A DNA stretch of 64,000 bases from Saccharothrix sp. S26 (lineage in GTDB: Bacteria > Actinomycetota > Actinomycetes > Mycobacteriales > Pseudonocardiaceae), in the NCBI RefSeq assembly GCF_021390395.1, contig NZ_JAJUWT010000008.1, positions 62,001 through 126,000 of the forward strand, in the 5' to 3' direction. Shown here in pieces: positions 52,027 to 61,483 of the stretch. The position numbers and the translations under genes were made by a program. Within the stretch, counting starts at the first letter, position 1, and every line of letters begins with the position of its first letter. A model generated the notes under the pieces. It saw nothing but the letters and a program-made list of their open reading frames with translations. It ran no database searches and was not told the DNA's origin.

Positions 52027-52069
52027 TAACCCTGTCGGACGCGCACCGAACGGCCGAAGGGAGTGGGAC

Positions 52070-52351
52070 ATGCGGGGTTACACCTCCGACAAGGACGCCG
52101 TCCTCAAGCGCTTGCGCCGCGTCGAGGGGCAGGTCCGCGGCCTGCAGCGGATGGTGGAGGACGACGAGTACTGCATCGACGTCCTGACCCAGATCGCGGC
52201 AGCGACCAAGGCCCTCCAGGCGGTCTCCCTCGGCCTGCTCGACGAGCACCTGAAGCACTGCGTGGCCGATGCCCTGACCCAGGGTGGCGAGGGCGCGGAC
52301 GCCAAGGTCCGCGAGGCCAGCGAGGCGATCGCACGCCTGGTGCGTTCCTGA
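52070..52351 (+). CDS. csoR: CsoR family copper-sensing repressor
   Basis: A 93-residue, all-helical DUF156 protein. The copper(I) ligands Cys35 (EYCIDVL), His60 and Cys64 (LDEHLKHCV) fit the C-H-C pattern of M. tuberculosis CsoR (36, 61, 65). The N-terminal basic region (LKRLRRVEGQVRGLQRM) contacts DNA. Apo-CsoR represses, and copper binding releases it. ATG 52070, with AAGGGAG upstream, starts the conserved sequence. It is the first gene of a copper operon with copZ, an exported protein and the ATPase, and is controlled by its own operator. Confidence 0.95.
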   Translation: MRGYTSDKDAVLKRLRRVEGQVRGLQRMVEDDEYCIDVLTQIAAATKALQAVSLGLLDEHLKHCVADALTQGGEGADAKVREASEAIARLVRS

Positions 52352-52407
52352 CCGGGAACTCGCCCAACCCACCCGATCAACCACCCAACCGACCCATGGA
52401 GCACCTG

Positions 52408-52611
52408 ATGGCCGAATCCACCTTCACCGTCACCGGCATGACCTGCGGCCACTGCGTGGCGTCCGTGACCGAAGAGGTCACCAAGATCGACGGCGTGACC
52501 GGCGTGGACGTCGACCTGCCGACCGGCGTGGTCAAGGTGACCAGCACCGCCCCGGTGGCCGAGGCCGACGTGCGCGCCGCCGTCGAAGAAGCGGGCTACG
52601 CGGTCGCCTGA
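52408..52611 (+). CDS. copZ: copper chaperone CopZ (HMA domain)
   Basis: A 67-residue heavy-metal-associated domain: beta-alpha-beta-beta-alpha-beta with the Cu(I) motif GMTCGHCVASV (Cys13, Cys16). It carries Cu(I) in the cytosol and hands it to the ATPase CopA or to CsoR. ATG 52408 is chosen because GGAG lies 6 bases upstream and the length then fits CopZ; ATG 52396 is an in-frame alternative. It is 57 bases after csoR, in the same operon. Confidence 0.95.
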   Translation: MAESTFTVTGMTCGHCVASVTEEVTKIDGVTGVDVDLPTGVVKVTSTAPVAEADVRAAVEEAGYAVA

Positions 52612-52646
52612 CCCGCCCTCTCCTTGACCACCTGACCTGCCGAAAC

Positions 52647-52669
52647 GGGCGTCACGTGACGTGACGCCC
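52647..52669 (+). terminator. hairpin between copZ and the exported copper protein gene
   Basis: A perfect 9-bp stem, GGGCGTCAC/GTGACGCCC, with a 5-base loop, in the 110-bp gap after copZ. There is no T tract. It may be a partial terminator or an RNA-processing signal that sets the copZ level apart from copA. Confidence 0.5.
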
Positions 52670-52721
52670 CCGGCGGGTACCCCAGCAGTCGCAGCGCTCC
52701 TCCAGTCTTGAGGACTGACCA

Positions 52722-53666
52722 ATGAACACAGCAGCGAAGCTCTCCGCCTACGGTGCGGTACTCGCCCTGGTCGCCGGTGGCGCCTGGGCGGCCGGCAGCG
52801 CTGTCGGTCCCTTCACCGCCGAAGCCGCCCGCGGCGGCCACGACGACACGTCCGGTGCTGAGGGCACCGGCCACGGGGACGACCACAGCGGCACCGTCGC
52901 GGAGACCGCGCGCAACGACCAGCCCGCGGGGCTGGCGTCGTCCAGGGGCGGTTACACCCTCGCGCCCACCGACACGACGCTGACCACGGGAACCGACTCC
53001 TTCTCCTTCCGCATCCTGGGCCCCGACGGCGCGGCGGTCACCGCTTTCGACGTCGAGCACGACAAGCGGATGCACCTGATCGCGGTCCGCCGCGACACCT
53101 CCGGCTTCCGGCACGTCCACCCCGAGATGGCATCGGACGGCACGTGGACCGTGCCGCTGGACGTCCCCGAAGCCGGCTCCTACCGCGTGTTCGCCGACTT
53201 CAAGCCGACCGGTGGCGAGGCGACGACGCTCGGTGTCGACGTGAACGCGCCGGGTGTCTTCGAGCCCCGCACCCACGCACCGTCCCGCGTCACCGAGGTC
53301 GACGGCTACCAGGTCCGCCTGGACGGCGAGCTCGTCCCGGGCAAGGCGTCCCCGGTCAAGCTGACCGTCAGCAAGGACGGCGCGCCGGTCACCGACCTCC
53401 AGCCCTACCTGGCGGCGTATGGTCACCTGGTGGCGCTGCGCGAAGGCGACCTGGCCTACCTGCACGTGCACCCCGAGGGCGCACCCGGTGACGGGAAGAC
53501 GCCCGCCGGCCCGGAGATCGCGTTCGTGGCCGAGGTGCCTTCCGCGGGCGGGTACCGGCTGTTCCTCGACTTCCAGCACGACGGCGTGGTCCGCACCGCC
53601 GAGTTCACCGTGGACACCGGCGGCACGGGTGCCCACGACGAAGAGGAGGAGTACGGTCATGGCTGA
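52722..53666 (+). CDS. exported His/Met-containing protein of the copper operon
   Basis: A 314-residue protein with one N-terminal signal/anchor helix (about residues 8-28), then a His/Asp/Gly-rich segment ([19 protein letters not shown]) able to bind metal. Two Ig-like beta domains follow, each with Met/His motifs ([40 protein letters not shown]), and a His-containing acidic end. It occurs in actinobacterial copper loci and probably holds or shuttles periplasmic copper. Its stop overlaps the copA start by 8 bases. Confidence 0.75.
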   Translation: MNTAAKLSAYGAVLALVAGGAWAAGSAVGPFTAEAARGGHDDTSGAEGTGHGDDHSGTVAETARNDQPAGLASSRGGYTLAPTDTTLTTGTDSFSFRILGPDGAAVTAFDVEHDKRMHLIAVRRDTSGFRHVHPEMASDGTWTVPLDVPEAGSYRVFADFKPTGGEATTLGVDVNAPGVFEPRTHAPSRVTEVDGYQVRLDGELVPGKASPVKLTVSKDGAPVTDLQPYLAAYGHLVALREGDLAYLHVHPEGAPGDGKTPAGPEIAFVAEVPSAGGYRLFLDFQHDGVVRTAEFTVDTGGTGAHDEEEEYGHG

Positions 53667-55944
53667 CACGCAGATCGAACTGGCGATCACCGGCATGACC
53701 TGCGCCTCGTGCGCGGCCCGGATCGAGCGCAAGCTGAACAAGCTCGATGGCGTGACCGCGACCGTCAACTACGCGACCGAGAAGGCGCGCGTCACGTTCC
53801 CCGAGGACATCGATCCCCGAACGCTGGTCGAGCAGGTCGAAGCCGCCGGCTACCAGGCGGCCCTGCCCGCCTCCGAGCCCGAACAGGCCGAGCCCGCCGA
53901 GGAGGATCCGACCGCGGCCCTGCGGCAGCGGCTGGTCGTCTCCACCGTCCTCTCGGTACCGGTCGTGCTGCTGGCGATGGTGCCGGCGTTGCAGTTCACC
54001 TACTGGCAGTGGATCTCGCTCACGTTGGCGGCTCCGGTGCTGGTGTGGGGCGCGTGGCCGTTCCACCGGGCGGCGTGGACGAACCTGCGCCACGGCGCGG
54101 CGACCATGGACACGCTGATCTCGATGGGCACCATCGCGGCGTTCGCGTGGTCGTTGTACGCGCTGCTGTTCGGCACGGCCGGTGTCGCGGGCATGACCCA
54201 CCCGTTCGAGTTGACGGTGCAGCGCACCGACGGCGCGGGTTCGATCTACCTCGAAGTGGCCGCCGGCGTCACGGTGTTCATCCTGGCCGGGCGGTACTTC
54301 GAGGCCAGGTCGAAGCGCCGGGCCGGTGCCGCCCTGCGGGCGTTGCTGGAACTGGGTGCCAAGGACGTCGCCGTGCTGCGTGACGGCCGCGAGACCCGCA
54401 TCCCCGTCGCGGAACTCGAGGTGGGCGACCGGTTCGTCGTCCGTCCGGGCGAGAAGATCGCCACCGACGGCGTGGTGGCCGAGGGCAGCTCGGCGGTCGA
54501 TGCCGGCATGCTGACCGGCGAGTCCGTGCCGGTCGAGGTGGGACCGGGCGACCAGGTCGTCGGCGCGACCGTCAACGCGGGGGGACGCCTCGTCGTCACC
54601 GCGACCCGCGTGGGCAGCGACACGCAGTTGGCGCAGATGGCCAAGCTGGTCGAGGACGCCCAGAACGGCAAGGCCGAGGCGCAACGCCTCGCCGACCGGA
54701 TCTCGGCGGTGTTCGTCCCGGTCGTGATCGCCCTCTCGGTCGGCACGCTGGCGTTCTGGCTCGGCGCGGGCGGGGGAGTGTCGGCGGCCTTCACGGCGGC
54801 GGTCGCGGTGCTGATCATCGCGTGCCCGTGCGCCCTGGGCCTGGCCACGCCGACCGCGCTGCTCGTCGGCACGGGTCGGGGCGCGCAGCTCGGGATCCTG
54901 ATCAAGGGGCCGGAGGTGCTGGAGTCGACCCGGCGGGTGGACACCGTGGTGCTGGACAAGACCGGCACGGTCACCACCGGCCGGATGGGCCTGGTGTCCG
55001 TCCACACCGCGTCCGGCGTCGACGAGGACGAGGTGCTGCGGCTGGCCGGGGCCCTGGAGCACGCCTCCGAGCACCCGATCGCCAAGGCCATCGCCATCGG
55101 TGCCGCCGAACGGGTCGGCGACCTGCCCGAGGTCGAGGGCTTCCAGAACCTGGAGGGCCTGGGCGTGCAGGGCGTGGTCGACGGGCGCGCGGTCATCGTG
55201 GGCCGGGAGCGGTTGCTGGCCGAGTGGGGCGTGCACCTGGACGGTCCGCCGGCAGAGGCCAAGCGTGCCGCGGAGGAGAAGGGGCGCACGGCCGTCCTGG
55301 TCGCGTGGGACGGTCAGGCGCGCGCGGTCCTGGTGGTCGCGGACACCGTGAAGCCGACGTCCGTGGAGGCCGTTCGGCAGCTCCGGGCGCTCGGCCTGAC
55401 GCCCGTGCTGCTGACCGGCGACAACGAGGCGGCGGCGCGTGCCGTGGCGGCCGAGGTCGGCATCACCGAGGTCATCGCCGAGGTGCTGCCGAAGGACAAG
55501 GTGGACGTCGTGGCCCGGCTCCAGGGTGAGGGCAAGGTCGTCGCGATGGTCGGTGACGGCGTGAACGACGCCGCCGCGCTCGCGAAGGCCGACCTGGGCC
55601 TGGCCATGGGCACCGGCACGGACGCGGCGATCGAGGCGAGCGACCTGACGCTCGTGCGCGGCGACCTGCGTGCGGCGGCGGACGCGATCCGGTTGTCGCG
55701 GCGCACGCTGGCCACGATCAAGGGCAACCTGTTCTGGGCGTTCGCCTACAACGTGGCCGCCCTGCCGCTGGCCGCCGCCGGTCTGCTCAACCCGATGATC
55801 GCCGGTGCCGCCATGGCGTTCTCCAGCGTGTTCGTGGTGTCGAACAGCCTGCGCCTGCGCGGCTTCCGCAGCACCGCCACCGCACAACCGCACGCGGACC
55901 GCGCGTCGGAGTCCACTCAGGACAAGGTGCCGGCCCGCGTCTGA
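53659..55944 (+). CDS. copA: copper-exporting P1B-type ATPase
   Basis: A 761-residue heavy-metal ATPase. One N-terminal HMA domain has [12 protein letters not shown]. Eight membrane helices follow, with the CPC transport motif ([13 protein letters not shown]) in the sixth. The phosphorylation site is [10 protein letters not shown], the HP locus is SEHPIAKA, and the hinge is [17 protein letters not shown]. The P1B-1 signatures indicate Cu(I)/Ag(I) export. ATG 53659 has GAGGAG upstream and overlaps the preceding gene by 8 bases, so translation is coupled. It is the last gene of the copper operon and is followed by a 12-bp hairpin. Confidence 0.96.
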   Translation: MADTQIELAITGMTCASCAARIERKLNKLDGVTATVNYATEKARVTFPEDIDPRTLVEQVEAAGYQAALPASEPEQAEPAEEDPTAALRQRLVVSTVLSVPVVLLAMVPALQFTYWQWISLTLAAPVLVWGAWPFHRAAWTNLRHGAATMDTLISMGTIAAFAWSLYALLFGTAGVAGMTHPFELTVQRTDGAGSIYLEVAAGVTVFILAGRYFEARSKRRAGAALRALLELGAKDVAVLRDGRETRIPVAELEVGDRFVVRPGEKIATDGVVAEGSSAVDAGMLTGESVPVEVGPGDQVVGATVNAGGRLVVTATRVGSDTQLAQMAKLVEDAQNGKAEAQRLADRISAVFVPVVIALSVGTLAFWLGAGGGVSAAFTAAVAVLIIACPCALGLATPTALLVGTGRGAQLGILIKGPEVLESTRRVDTVVLDKTGTVTTGRMGLVSVHTASGVDEDEVLRLAGALEHASEHPIAKAIAIGAAERVGDLPEVEGFQNLEGLGVQGVVDGRAVIVGRERLLAEWGVHLDGPPAEAKRAAEEKGRTAVLVAWDGQARAVLVVADTVKPTSVEAVRQLRALGLTPVLLTGDNEAAARAVAAEVGITEVIAEVLPKDKVDVVARLQGEGKVVAMVGDGVNDAAALAKADLGLAMGTGTDAAIEASDLTLVRGDLRAAADAIRLSRRTLATIKGNLFWAFAYNVAALPLAAAGLLNPMIAGAAMAFSSVFVVSNSLRLRGFRSTATAQPHADRASESTQDKVPARV

Positions 55945-55954
55945 CACCCGCAGG

Positions 55955-55983
55955 TGGCCCGGAGCCCGACCGGCTCCGGGCCA
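55955..55983 (+). terminator. terminator of the copper operon
   Basis: A perfect 12-bp stem, TGGCCCGGAGCC/GGCTCCGGGCCA, with a 5-base loop, 11 bases after the copA stop. Confidence 0.8.
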
Positions 55984-56020
55984 TCGCGCTGTCCGGGGGT
56001 CCTGAGCGTTGAATTCGGGG

Positions 56021-56108
56021 GTTCCGAACGTAGGACTCTCGCGTTCCGAACGTAGGACACGCGCGTTCCGAGCGTAGGACACGCGCGTTCTGGGGGTAGG
56101 ACTCACGC
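56021..56108. repeat. four tandem 22-bp repeats
   Basis: Four contiguous 22-base units at 56021, 56043, 56065 and 56087. Each begins GTTC and carries GTAGGAC in the middle (consensus GTTCCGAACGTAGGACAC followed by GCGC). Copies 2 and 3 differ at one base, 1 and 4 at several. A degenerate partial copy may precede them. The last unit runs 6 bases into the 3' end of the LacI gene. Similar short repeats recur between genes in related actinomycetes, to my recollection. Confidence 0.85.
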
Positions 56109-57125
56109 GGGTAGGGCGGTGGTCGATTCGCGGACCACCAGGCGGCACGGTTGGCGGATGACGCCCGACGGCCGACGTCCGTCCAGCGCCTCGAACAGGT
56201 ACCGCGCCGCCGTCGTGCCCAACCGCTCCAGGTCCAGGTCCACCGTCGTCAGCGGCGGGCGGCAGTCGGCGGCGAACTCCTCCCAGTTGTCGTAGCCGAC
56301 GATGGCCACGTCCTGCGGCACCCGCTTGCCCAGCTGCGACAGCGTGTCCGCGACACCGGTCGCGATCTGGTCGTTGCCGCAGAACACCGCGTCGACCTCG
56401 GGGTCGGTGGCCAGCAGCATCCGCGCCGCGTGCCTGCCCCAGCGCTGCGACCACTCGCCGTACAGCGGCGCGCCGCCCGCCAGGACCAGCCCGTGCTCGG
56501 CCAGCACCCGGTGCAACGCGCTCACGCGGTCCCGTGCCGCGCGGTAGGTCTGCGGCCCCGTGATGTGGCCGATCCGCCTGCGGTGCATCGACACCAGGTG
56601 CTCGACGGCCAGCCGCGCGCCGCCCTCGTCGTCGGCGATCACGGACAGGTCCGCCGGGTCGCTGGACTCGCAGTAGACGTACACCACCGGCACCGGGATG
56701 TCGCGGGTCAACGACGGCCGCACGTCGTTGTCGTCGCCCAGGATGATGAACCCGTCGACCTGCCTGGCCAGCAGCGTGCTGATGTAGTGCCTGCGCCGGA
56801 TCGCGTCACCGCGCGCGTCGCACAGCAGCACCGACATCTGCTCGTTGGCCAGCGCGTTCTCCACGCCGAGCAGGATCGGGATGGCGAACCGGCCGCCCAA
56901 CTCGTCGGTGAGCAGCCCGATGGTGCGCGTGCGCCCCGAGATCAGGCCGCGCGCCAACGCGTTGGGCTGGAACGACAGCTCGGCCGCCGCGCGCAGCACG
57001 CGGTCGCGGGTGGCGGGCGCGACCTCGGTCCTGGCGTTGATGGCCTTGGACGCGGTGGAGATCGAGACGCCGGCCAGCCGCGCCACGTCGCTGAGGGTCA
57101 CCGCGTCGGACCGCCGTCTGCCCAT
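56103..57125 (-). CDS. LacI family transcriptional regulator of the arabinoside locus
   Basis: A 340-residue LacI repressor. The HTH covers residues 9-50 (VTLSDVARLAGVSISTASKA) with hinge PNALARGL. A periplasmic-binding-protein-like effector domain follows (VFCGNDQIATGVADTL; VAIVGYDNWEEFAADCRPP; LTTVDLDLERLG). It should repress the divergent GH127/transporter operon until an arabinoside-type sugar binds; the effector is inferred from context. An imperfect 18-bp operator overlaps its own upstream region (57135-57152), suggesting autoregulation. Its stop codon lies within the 22-bp repeat array. Confidence 0.93.
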   Translation of the reverse strand: MGRRRSDAVTLSDVARLAGVSISTASKAINARTEVAPATRDRVLRAAAELSFQPNALARGLISGRTRTIGLLTDELGGRFAIPILLGVENALANEQMSVLLCDARGDAIRRRHYISTLLARQVDGFIILGDDNDVRPSLTRDIPVPVVYVYCESSDPADLSVIADDEGGARLAVEHLVSMHRRRIGHITGPQTYRAARDRVSALHRVLAEHGLVLAGGAPLYGEWSQRWGRHAARMLLATDPEVDAVFCGNDQIATGVADTLSQLGKRVPQDVAIVGYDNWEEFAADCRPPLTTVDLDLERLGTTAARYLFEALDGRRPSGVIRQPCRLVVRESTTALPA

Positions 57126-57134
57126 CGAAAGCCT

Positions 57135-57152
57135 TTCGAAAAGTTTGTCGAA
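57135..57152. promoter_or_regulatory. imperfect LacI-type operator near the regulator's start
   Basis: TTCGAAAAGTTTGTCGAA is symmetric at 14 of 18 positions. It resembles the perfect operator 70 bases away in its TCGA(A)A...T(T)TCGA core. It sits 10 bases upstream of the LacI start. Confidence 0.5.
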
Positions 57153-57221
57153 CGCCGAATCGATTGTAGGCGCACTTCAAGACTGTGAAACACGGTAATC
57201 CGGAGCCGCAACAGGGTGATT

Positions 57222-57239
57222 GCCGAAAACGTTTTCGGC
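57222..57239. promoter_or_regulatory. perfect 18-bp LacI-type operator upstream of GH127
   Basis: GCCGAAAACGTTTTCGGC is a perfect palindrome centred on CG, the form of LacI/GalR-family operators. It lies 44 bases before the GH127 start and between the divergent regulator and operon, the expected place for control by the adjacent LacI protein. Confidence 0.85.
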
Positions 57240-57282
57240 TGCCAGAGTGCTGGAGCGGGCACGCCGAGCGCGGGAGGTTGGG

Positions 57283-59199
57283 ATGACAGTGACGTCGCCG
57301 GACACCACGGCCGTCGGGGGACGTCCCGTCGTCCCGTCGCGGGGCAGGCTGCGCCCGCTGGGCCAGGACGAGGTCCGCATCACCGGCGGTTTCTGGCGGG
57401 CCCGCCAGGACCTCAACGCCACCGCCACCATCCCGCACGCCCGCGCGTGGATGGACCGCCTGGGCTGGACGGGCAACTTCACCGCGCCCGACGCCACCGC
57501 CGCCGACCGCCGCGGCCGGGAGTTCACCGACTCCGAGGTCTACAAGCTGCTGGAGGCCATGTCCTGGGAGGTCGGTCGCGGAACGGGGGAGACCGAGTCG
57601 CTGGAGGCGCAGATCGCGGAGCTGACGTCCGCGGTCGCCGCAGCCCAGGCCCCGGACGGCTACCTGCACACCGCGTTCGGTCGCGCGGGCCAACGGGCCC
57701 GGTACAGCGACATGCTGTGGGGCCACGAGCTCTACTGCACCGGGCACCTGCTGCAAGCCGCCGTCGCCCGTGCCCGCACGGGCGGCGGTGACGCGAACCC
57801 GCTGCTGGCGGTGGCCCGCCGCGCCGCCGACCACGTGTGCGCGGCGTTCGGGCCCGACGGCGTCCCCGGCGTCTGCGGTCACCCGGAGATCGAGCTGGGC
57901 CTGGTGGAGCTGTCCCGCCTGACCGGCGAGCGGCGCTACCTCGACCAGGCCGCCCTGTTCGTCGAACGCCGCGGCCACCGCACGTTGCCGCGCCACCACT
58001 TCGGCTGGTCGTACTTCAGCGACGACGAGCCGGTGCGGCGGTCGCCGGTGCTGCACGGGCACGCCGTCCGCGCGCTGTACCTGGCCGCCGGTGCGGTGGA
58101 CGTCGCCGTCGAGACCGGTGACGACGAGCTGCTGCGGACCGTCGCGGCCCAGTTCGACCGGACCTGGGCACGGCGCACCTACCTCACCGGCGGCATGGGT
58201 TCGCGGCACGCCGACGAGGCGTTCGGCGACGACTTCGTGCTGCCCGCGGACCGGGCGTACTCCGAGACGTGCGCCGGGGTGGCCGCGATCATGCTGGCCT
58301 GGCGGTTGCTGCTGGCCACCGGCGACGGCCGCTACGACGAGGTGATCGAGCGCATCCTGTACAACGTCGTCGCCACCGCCATCGGCGACGACGGCCGGTC
58401 GTTCTTCTACGCGCACACCCTGCACCAGCGCACGCCGACCGCCGCGCTGCCCGAGGACGAGGAGCGGCTGGGGTTCGGCGGCGGGCCGAGGGCGCCGTGG
58501 TTCGAGGTGTCGTGCTGCCTGCCGAACGCGGCACGCCTGCTGGCCGGCCTCTCGTGCTACCTGGTCACGGTCGACGACACGGGCGTGCGGCTGCACCAGT
58601 ACGTCGACTCGGACGTCGCCACCCGCCTGGCCGACGGACGCGAGGTGGGCTTGCGGGTGCGCACCGGCCTCCCCGACGACGGCACCGTGACCGTGCGGGT
58701 GACCAGGACCGACGACCAGCCGTGGTCGATCACGCTGCGGGTGCCGCAGTGGGCGGCGGGCGCGGAGCTGGTCACGACGCACGGCCGCCGCCAGGTGCCG
58801 GTGGGCGACATCGTGGTGTACCGCACGTTCGCGGTCGGCGAGGAGATCCGCCTGGAGCTGCCCGTGCGGCCCCGCTTCACCTCGCCCGACCCGAGGATCG
58901 ACGCGACCCGCGGCTGCGTGGCCGTGGAACGCGGGCCGCTGGTGTACTGCGCCGAGTCGGTGGACGGCGCGGACCTCGACTCGGTGCGGGTGGACGCCTC
59001 CGTGCCGCCGGTGGACACCGACGCGGGCGTGGAGGTCCGCGCGGGGTTCGCCGCGCCCGGCCCGGACGGGTGGCCCTACGGACCGCCGGAGCGAACCACC
59101 ACCGCCACCGGGGCAGCCACCGGGCTGACCCTCGTGCCGTACCACCGCTGGGCCCGCGGCGGCCCGTCGACCATGCGGGTCTGGCTGCCCACCGCCTGA
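57283..59199 (+). CDS. GH127 beta-L-arabinofuranosidase
   Basis: A 638-residue enzyme without signal peptide. By comparison with Bifidobacterium HypBA1, all key residues are present. The metal ligands Glu and Cys are in YSETCAG and the pair Cys-Cys in EVSCCLPNAARL (HypBA1 Glu338, Cys340, Cys417 nucleophile, Cys418). The acid/base Glu lies 16 residues before the first (DEAFG; HypBA1 Glu322). It should release beta-L-arabinofuranose from imported oligosaccharides in the cytosol. ATG 57283 has GGGAGG upstream. It is first in an operon with the ABC transporter, under the 18-bp operator. Confidence 0.92.
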   Translation: MTVTSPDTTAVGGRPVVPSRGRLRPLGQDEVRITGGFWRARQDLNATATIPHARAWMDRLGWTGNFTAPDATAADRRGREFTDSEVYKLLEAMSWEVGRGTGETESLEAQIAELTSAVAAAQAPDGYLHTAFGRAGQRARYSDMLWGHELYCTGHLLQAAVARARTGGGDANPLLAVARRAADHVCAAFGPDGVPGVCGHPEIELGLVELSRLTGERRYLDQAALFVERRGHRTLPRHHFGWSYFSDDEPVRRSPVLHGHAVRALYLAAGAVDVAVETGDDELLRTVAAQFDRTWARRTYLTGGMGSRHADEAFGDDFVLPADRAYSETCAGVAAIMLAWRLLLATGDGRYDEVIERILYNVVATAIGDDGRSFFYAHTLHQRTPTAALPEDEERLGFGGGPRAPWFEVSCCLPNAARLLAGLSCYLVTVDDTGVRLHQYVDSDVATRLADGREVGLRVRTGLPDDGTVTVRVTRTDDQPWSITLRVPQWAAGAELVTTHGRRQVPVGDIVVYRTFAVGEEIRLELPVRPRFTSPDPRIDATRGCVAVERGPLVYCAESVDGADLDSVRVDASVPPVDTDAGVEVRAGFAAPGPDGWPYGPPERTTTATGAATGLTLVPYHRWARGGPSTMRVWLPTA

Positions 59200-59230
59200 C
59201 CCCACCCCGACCGTCTCAAAGGAGAGACCG

Positions 59231-60499
59231 GTGAGAACCAGAGGGCTTCGTGTTGCCTCCGCCGTGGCGGCGGCTGCGCTGGTGCTGGCGGCCTGCGGCG
59301 GTCAGGAGCAGGCGGGCACGGCCGGCGCGGACGACGGCGCGGTGCTGACGCTGTGGACCCGGGCCGCGACCGAGTCGGTGTCCAAGGCCTACGCCGACGC
59401 TTACAACGCCACCCACCGCAACAAGGTGGAGGTGACCGCCTACCCGAACGAGGAGTACCCGGCCAAGCTCGCCTCCGCGGCGGGCGCGAGGTCGTTGCCC
59501 GACCTGTTCGCGGCCGACGTCGTGTTCGCGCCCCAGTACGCCTCCCAAGGGCTGTGGGCCGACGTCACGGACCGGTTGGCCGCGCTGCCGGTGAAGGACC
59601 GGCTCGCGCCGTCGCACCTCAAGGCCGGCACGTGGGAAGGCGCGAACTTCGCGTTGCCGCACACGATCGACCTGTCCGTGCTGCTCTACAACAAGGACCT
59701 GTACGCCAGGGCGGGCCTGGACCCGGAGCGGCCGCCGCGCACCCTGCGCGAGTTCGCCGACCACGCCCGCGCGGTCGACCGGCTCGGCGGTGACGTCAAC
59801 GGCACCTACTTCGGCGGCAACTGCGGCGGCTGCGTGGAGTTCACGCTGTGGCCGTCGGTGTGGGCGGCCAACGGCGACGTGCTCGACCCCGACGGTGAGC
59901 GGGCGCGGGTCGACTCGCCGGAGATGGCCGACGTGTTCGCCCTCTACCGCGCCCTGTACGAGGAGGGCGTGGCCGCGCCCGCGTCTAAGGACGAGGCCGG
60001 CCCGACGTGGCTGGGCGCGTTGCAGAGCGGCAACGTCGGCATCGCGCCCGCACCCTCGGTGTGGCTGTCGGCGTTGGAGGAGAAGGGGCTGAAGCTGGGC
60101 GTGGCCCCGATCAGCGGCCTGACCGGCGGCGAGTCGACGTTCGTGGGCGGTGACGCGCTGGGCATCGGCGCGACGTCCGACAAGGTCGAGCAGGCGTGGG
60201 ACTTCCTGTCCTGGACCACGTCCGACGAGGCGCAGGTCGAGGTCGTCGCCAAGAACAAGGGCGTGCCGACCCGCACCGACCTGGCGGACAACGAGCACTC
60301 CGCGGCCGATCCGCGCACGGTGCTGGTCAACGGCCTGGTGGCCAAGGGCCGCACGCCCTACGCGCGCAACTTCAACGTCTCGTTCAACGACCCGCAGAGC
60401 CCGTGGCTGCAAACCGTGCGCGGCGCGTTGTTCGGTGACGCGCGCCGGGCGTTGGCCGACGGCAACACCGCCATCACCAAGTCGCTCCAGCAAGGCTGA
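59231..60499 (+). CDS. sugar ABC transporter substrate-binding lipoprotein
   Basis: A 422-residue extracellular solute-binding protein (family 1). The signal peptide ends with lipobox ALVLAACGG (Cys near 22), so it is anchored outside the membrane. The mature part starts VLTLWTRAATESVSKAYADA and has the two-lobe pattern of MalE-type proteins (YPNEEYPAKL; TFVGGDALGIGATSD). It delivers oligosaccharide, presumably arabinose-containing, to the two permeases that follow. GTG 59231 has GGAGAG upstream. It is 31 bases after the GH127 stop. Confidence 0.93.
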   Translation: MRTRGLRVASAVAAAALVLAACGGQEQAGTAGADDGAVLTLWTRAATESVSKAYADAYNATHRNKVEVTAYPNEEYPAKLASAAGARSLPDLFAADVVFAPQYASQGLWADVTDRLAALPVKDRLAPSHLKAGTWEGANFALPHTIDLSVLLYNKDLYARAGLDPERPPRTLREFADHARAVDRLGGDVNGTYFGGNCGGCVEFTLWPSVWAANGDVLDPDGERARVDSPEMADVFALYRALYEEGVAAPASKDEAGPTWLGALQSGNVGIAPAPSVWLSALEEKGLKLGVAPISGLTGGESTFVGGDALGIGATSDKVEQAWDFLSWTTSDEAQVEVVAKNKGVPTRTDLADNEHSAADPRTVLVNGLVAKGRTPYARNFNVSFNDPQSPWLQTVRGALFGDARRALADGNTAITKSLQQG

Positions 60500-60517
60500 G
60501 CAGGCCCGGAGGCCCGG

Positions 60518-61483
60518 ATGTCCCCGACGACGACGTCCACCCCAGCCACGACGTCGACACCCGGCACGCGCACGTCACCGTCGCGCCGCCAGTCGCGACC
60601 CGCACGGCGGGGACGACGGCTGCGCGCGCTGGTCGGCGCCGCGTACGCCGCACCGACCGCCGTGATGGTGGCGCTGTTCTTCCTGGTGCCGTTGGGGCTG
60701 GTGGCGTGGATGTCCCTGCACCGCTGGCCGTTGCTGGGCCAGGCGAAGTTCACCGCGCCGGCCAACTACGTCGGCATCGCCGAGGACGAGCTGCTGCGCT
60801 CGGCGGCCTGGTTCACGGTCAAGTACACGGTGGTCATCACCGTGTTGCTGTTCGTGGTGGCGTTCGGGCTGGCGCTGCTGGTGCAGCACCGCCGTCCCGG
60901 CGTCGGGTTCTTCCGCACCGCGTTCTTCCTGCCGACGGCGGTCGGGTTCGCCAGCGCGTCGCTGCTGTTCCTGGGCCTGCTCAGCGACGAGATCGGGCCG
61001 GTGACCGACCTGCTGTCGTGGCTGGGCCTGGTCGACGGGCACGTGTCGTGGACCAGCGGCAGCCCCGGTTCCGCGCTCGGGTCGGCGGTGGCGTTGGTGC
61101 TGTGGCGGTTCGCCGGGTTCACCATGCTGATCCTGCTGACCGGGCTGCACGCCATCCCGCCGGACGTGTACGAGGCCGCGCGGGTGGACGGCGCGACCCG
61201 GTGGCAGACGTTCCGGCGGATCACGCTGCCGCTGATGCGGCCGACGATCGCGCTGGTGGTCACGCTGATGACGACCGGGTCGCTGCTGGCGTTCGACCAG
61301 TTCTGGATCCTCACCCGCGGCGGGCCGGACAACAGCACGACCTCGCTGGTGATGGTGATCTACCGGGAGGCGTTCATCCGGCTCGACCTCGGTTCGGCCG
61401 CGGGCATCTCGGTGGTGCTGCTGGCCGTGCTCGTGGTGTTCAACGCCATCCAGTTCCGGGTGCTGCGCCGGAGGTCGTCGTGA
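60518..61483 (+). CDS. sugar ABC transporter permease (MalF-type)
   Basis: A 321-residue permease with six membrane helices. The EAA loop (YEAARVDGATRWQTFRRITL) contacts the ATPase. The first 35 residues are a Thr/Ser/Pro/Arg-rich extension without membrane character. It pairs with the next permease, whose start overlaps its stop (GTGA). No ATPase gene is encoded in this operon. In actinomycetes a shared ATPase (MsiK-type) usually powers such transporters, so that is the likely partner. Confidence 0.93.
   Translation: MSPTTTSTPATTSTPGTRTSPSRRQSRPARRGRRLRALVGAAYAAPTAVMVALFFLVPLGLVAWMSLHRWPLLGQAKFTAPANYVGIAEDELLRSAAWFTVKYTVVITVLLFVVAFGLALLVQHRRPGVGFFRTAFFLPTAVGFASASLLFLGLLSDEIGPVTDLLSWLGLVDGHVSWTSGSPGSALGSAVALVLWRFAGFTMLILLTGLHAIPPDVYEAARVDGATRWQTFRRITLPLMRPTIALVVTLMTTGSLLAFDQFWILTRGGPDNSTTSLVMVIYREAFIRLDLGSAAGISVVLLAVLVVFNAIQFRVLRRRSS

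Noticed and set aside
56021..56108. 22-bp repeats considered as a CRISPR array
   Set aside because: The units are contiguous with no spacers between them and no cas genes are present.
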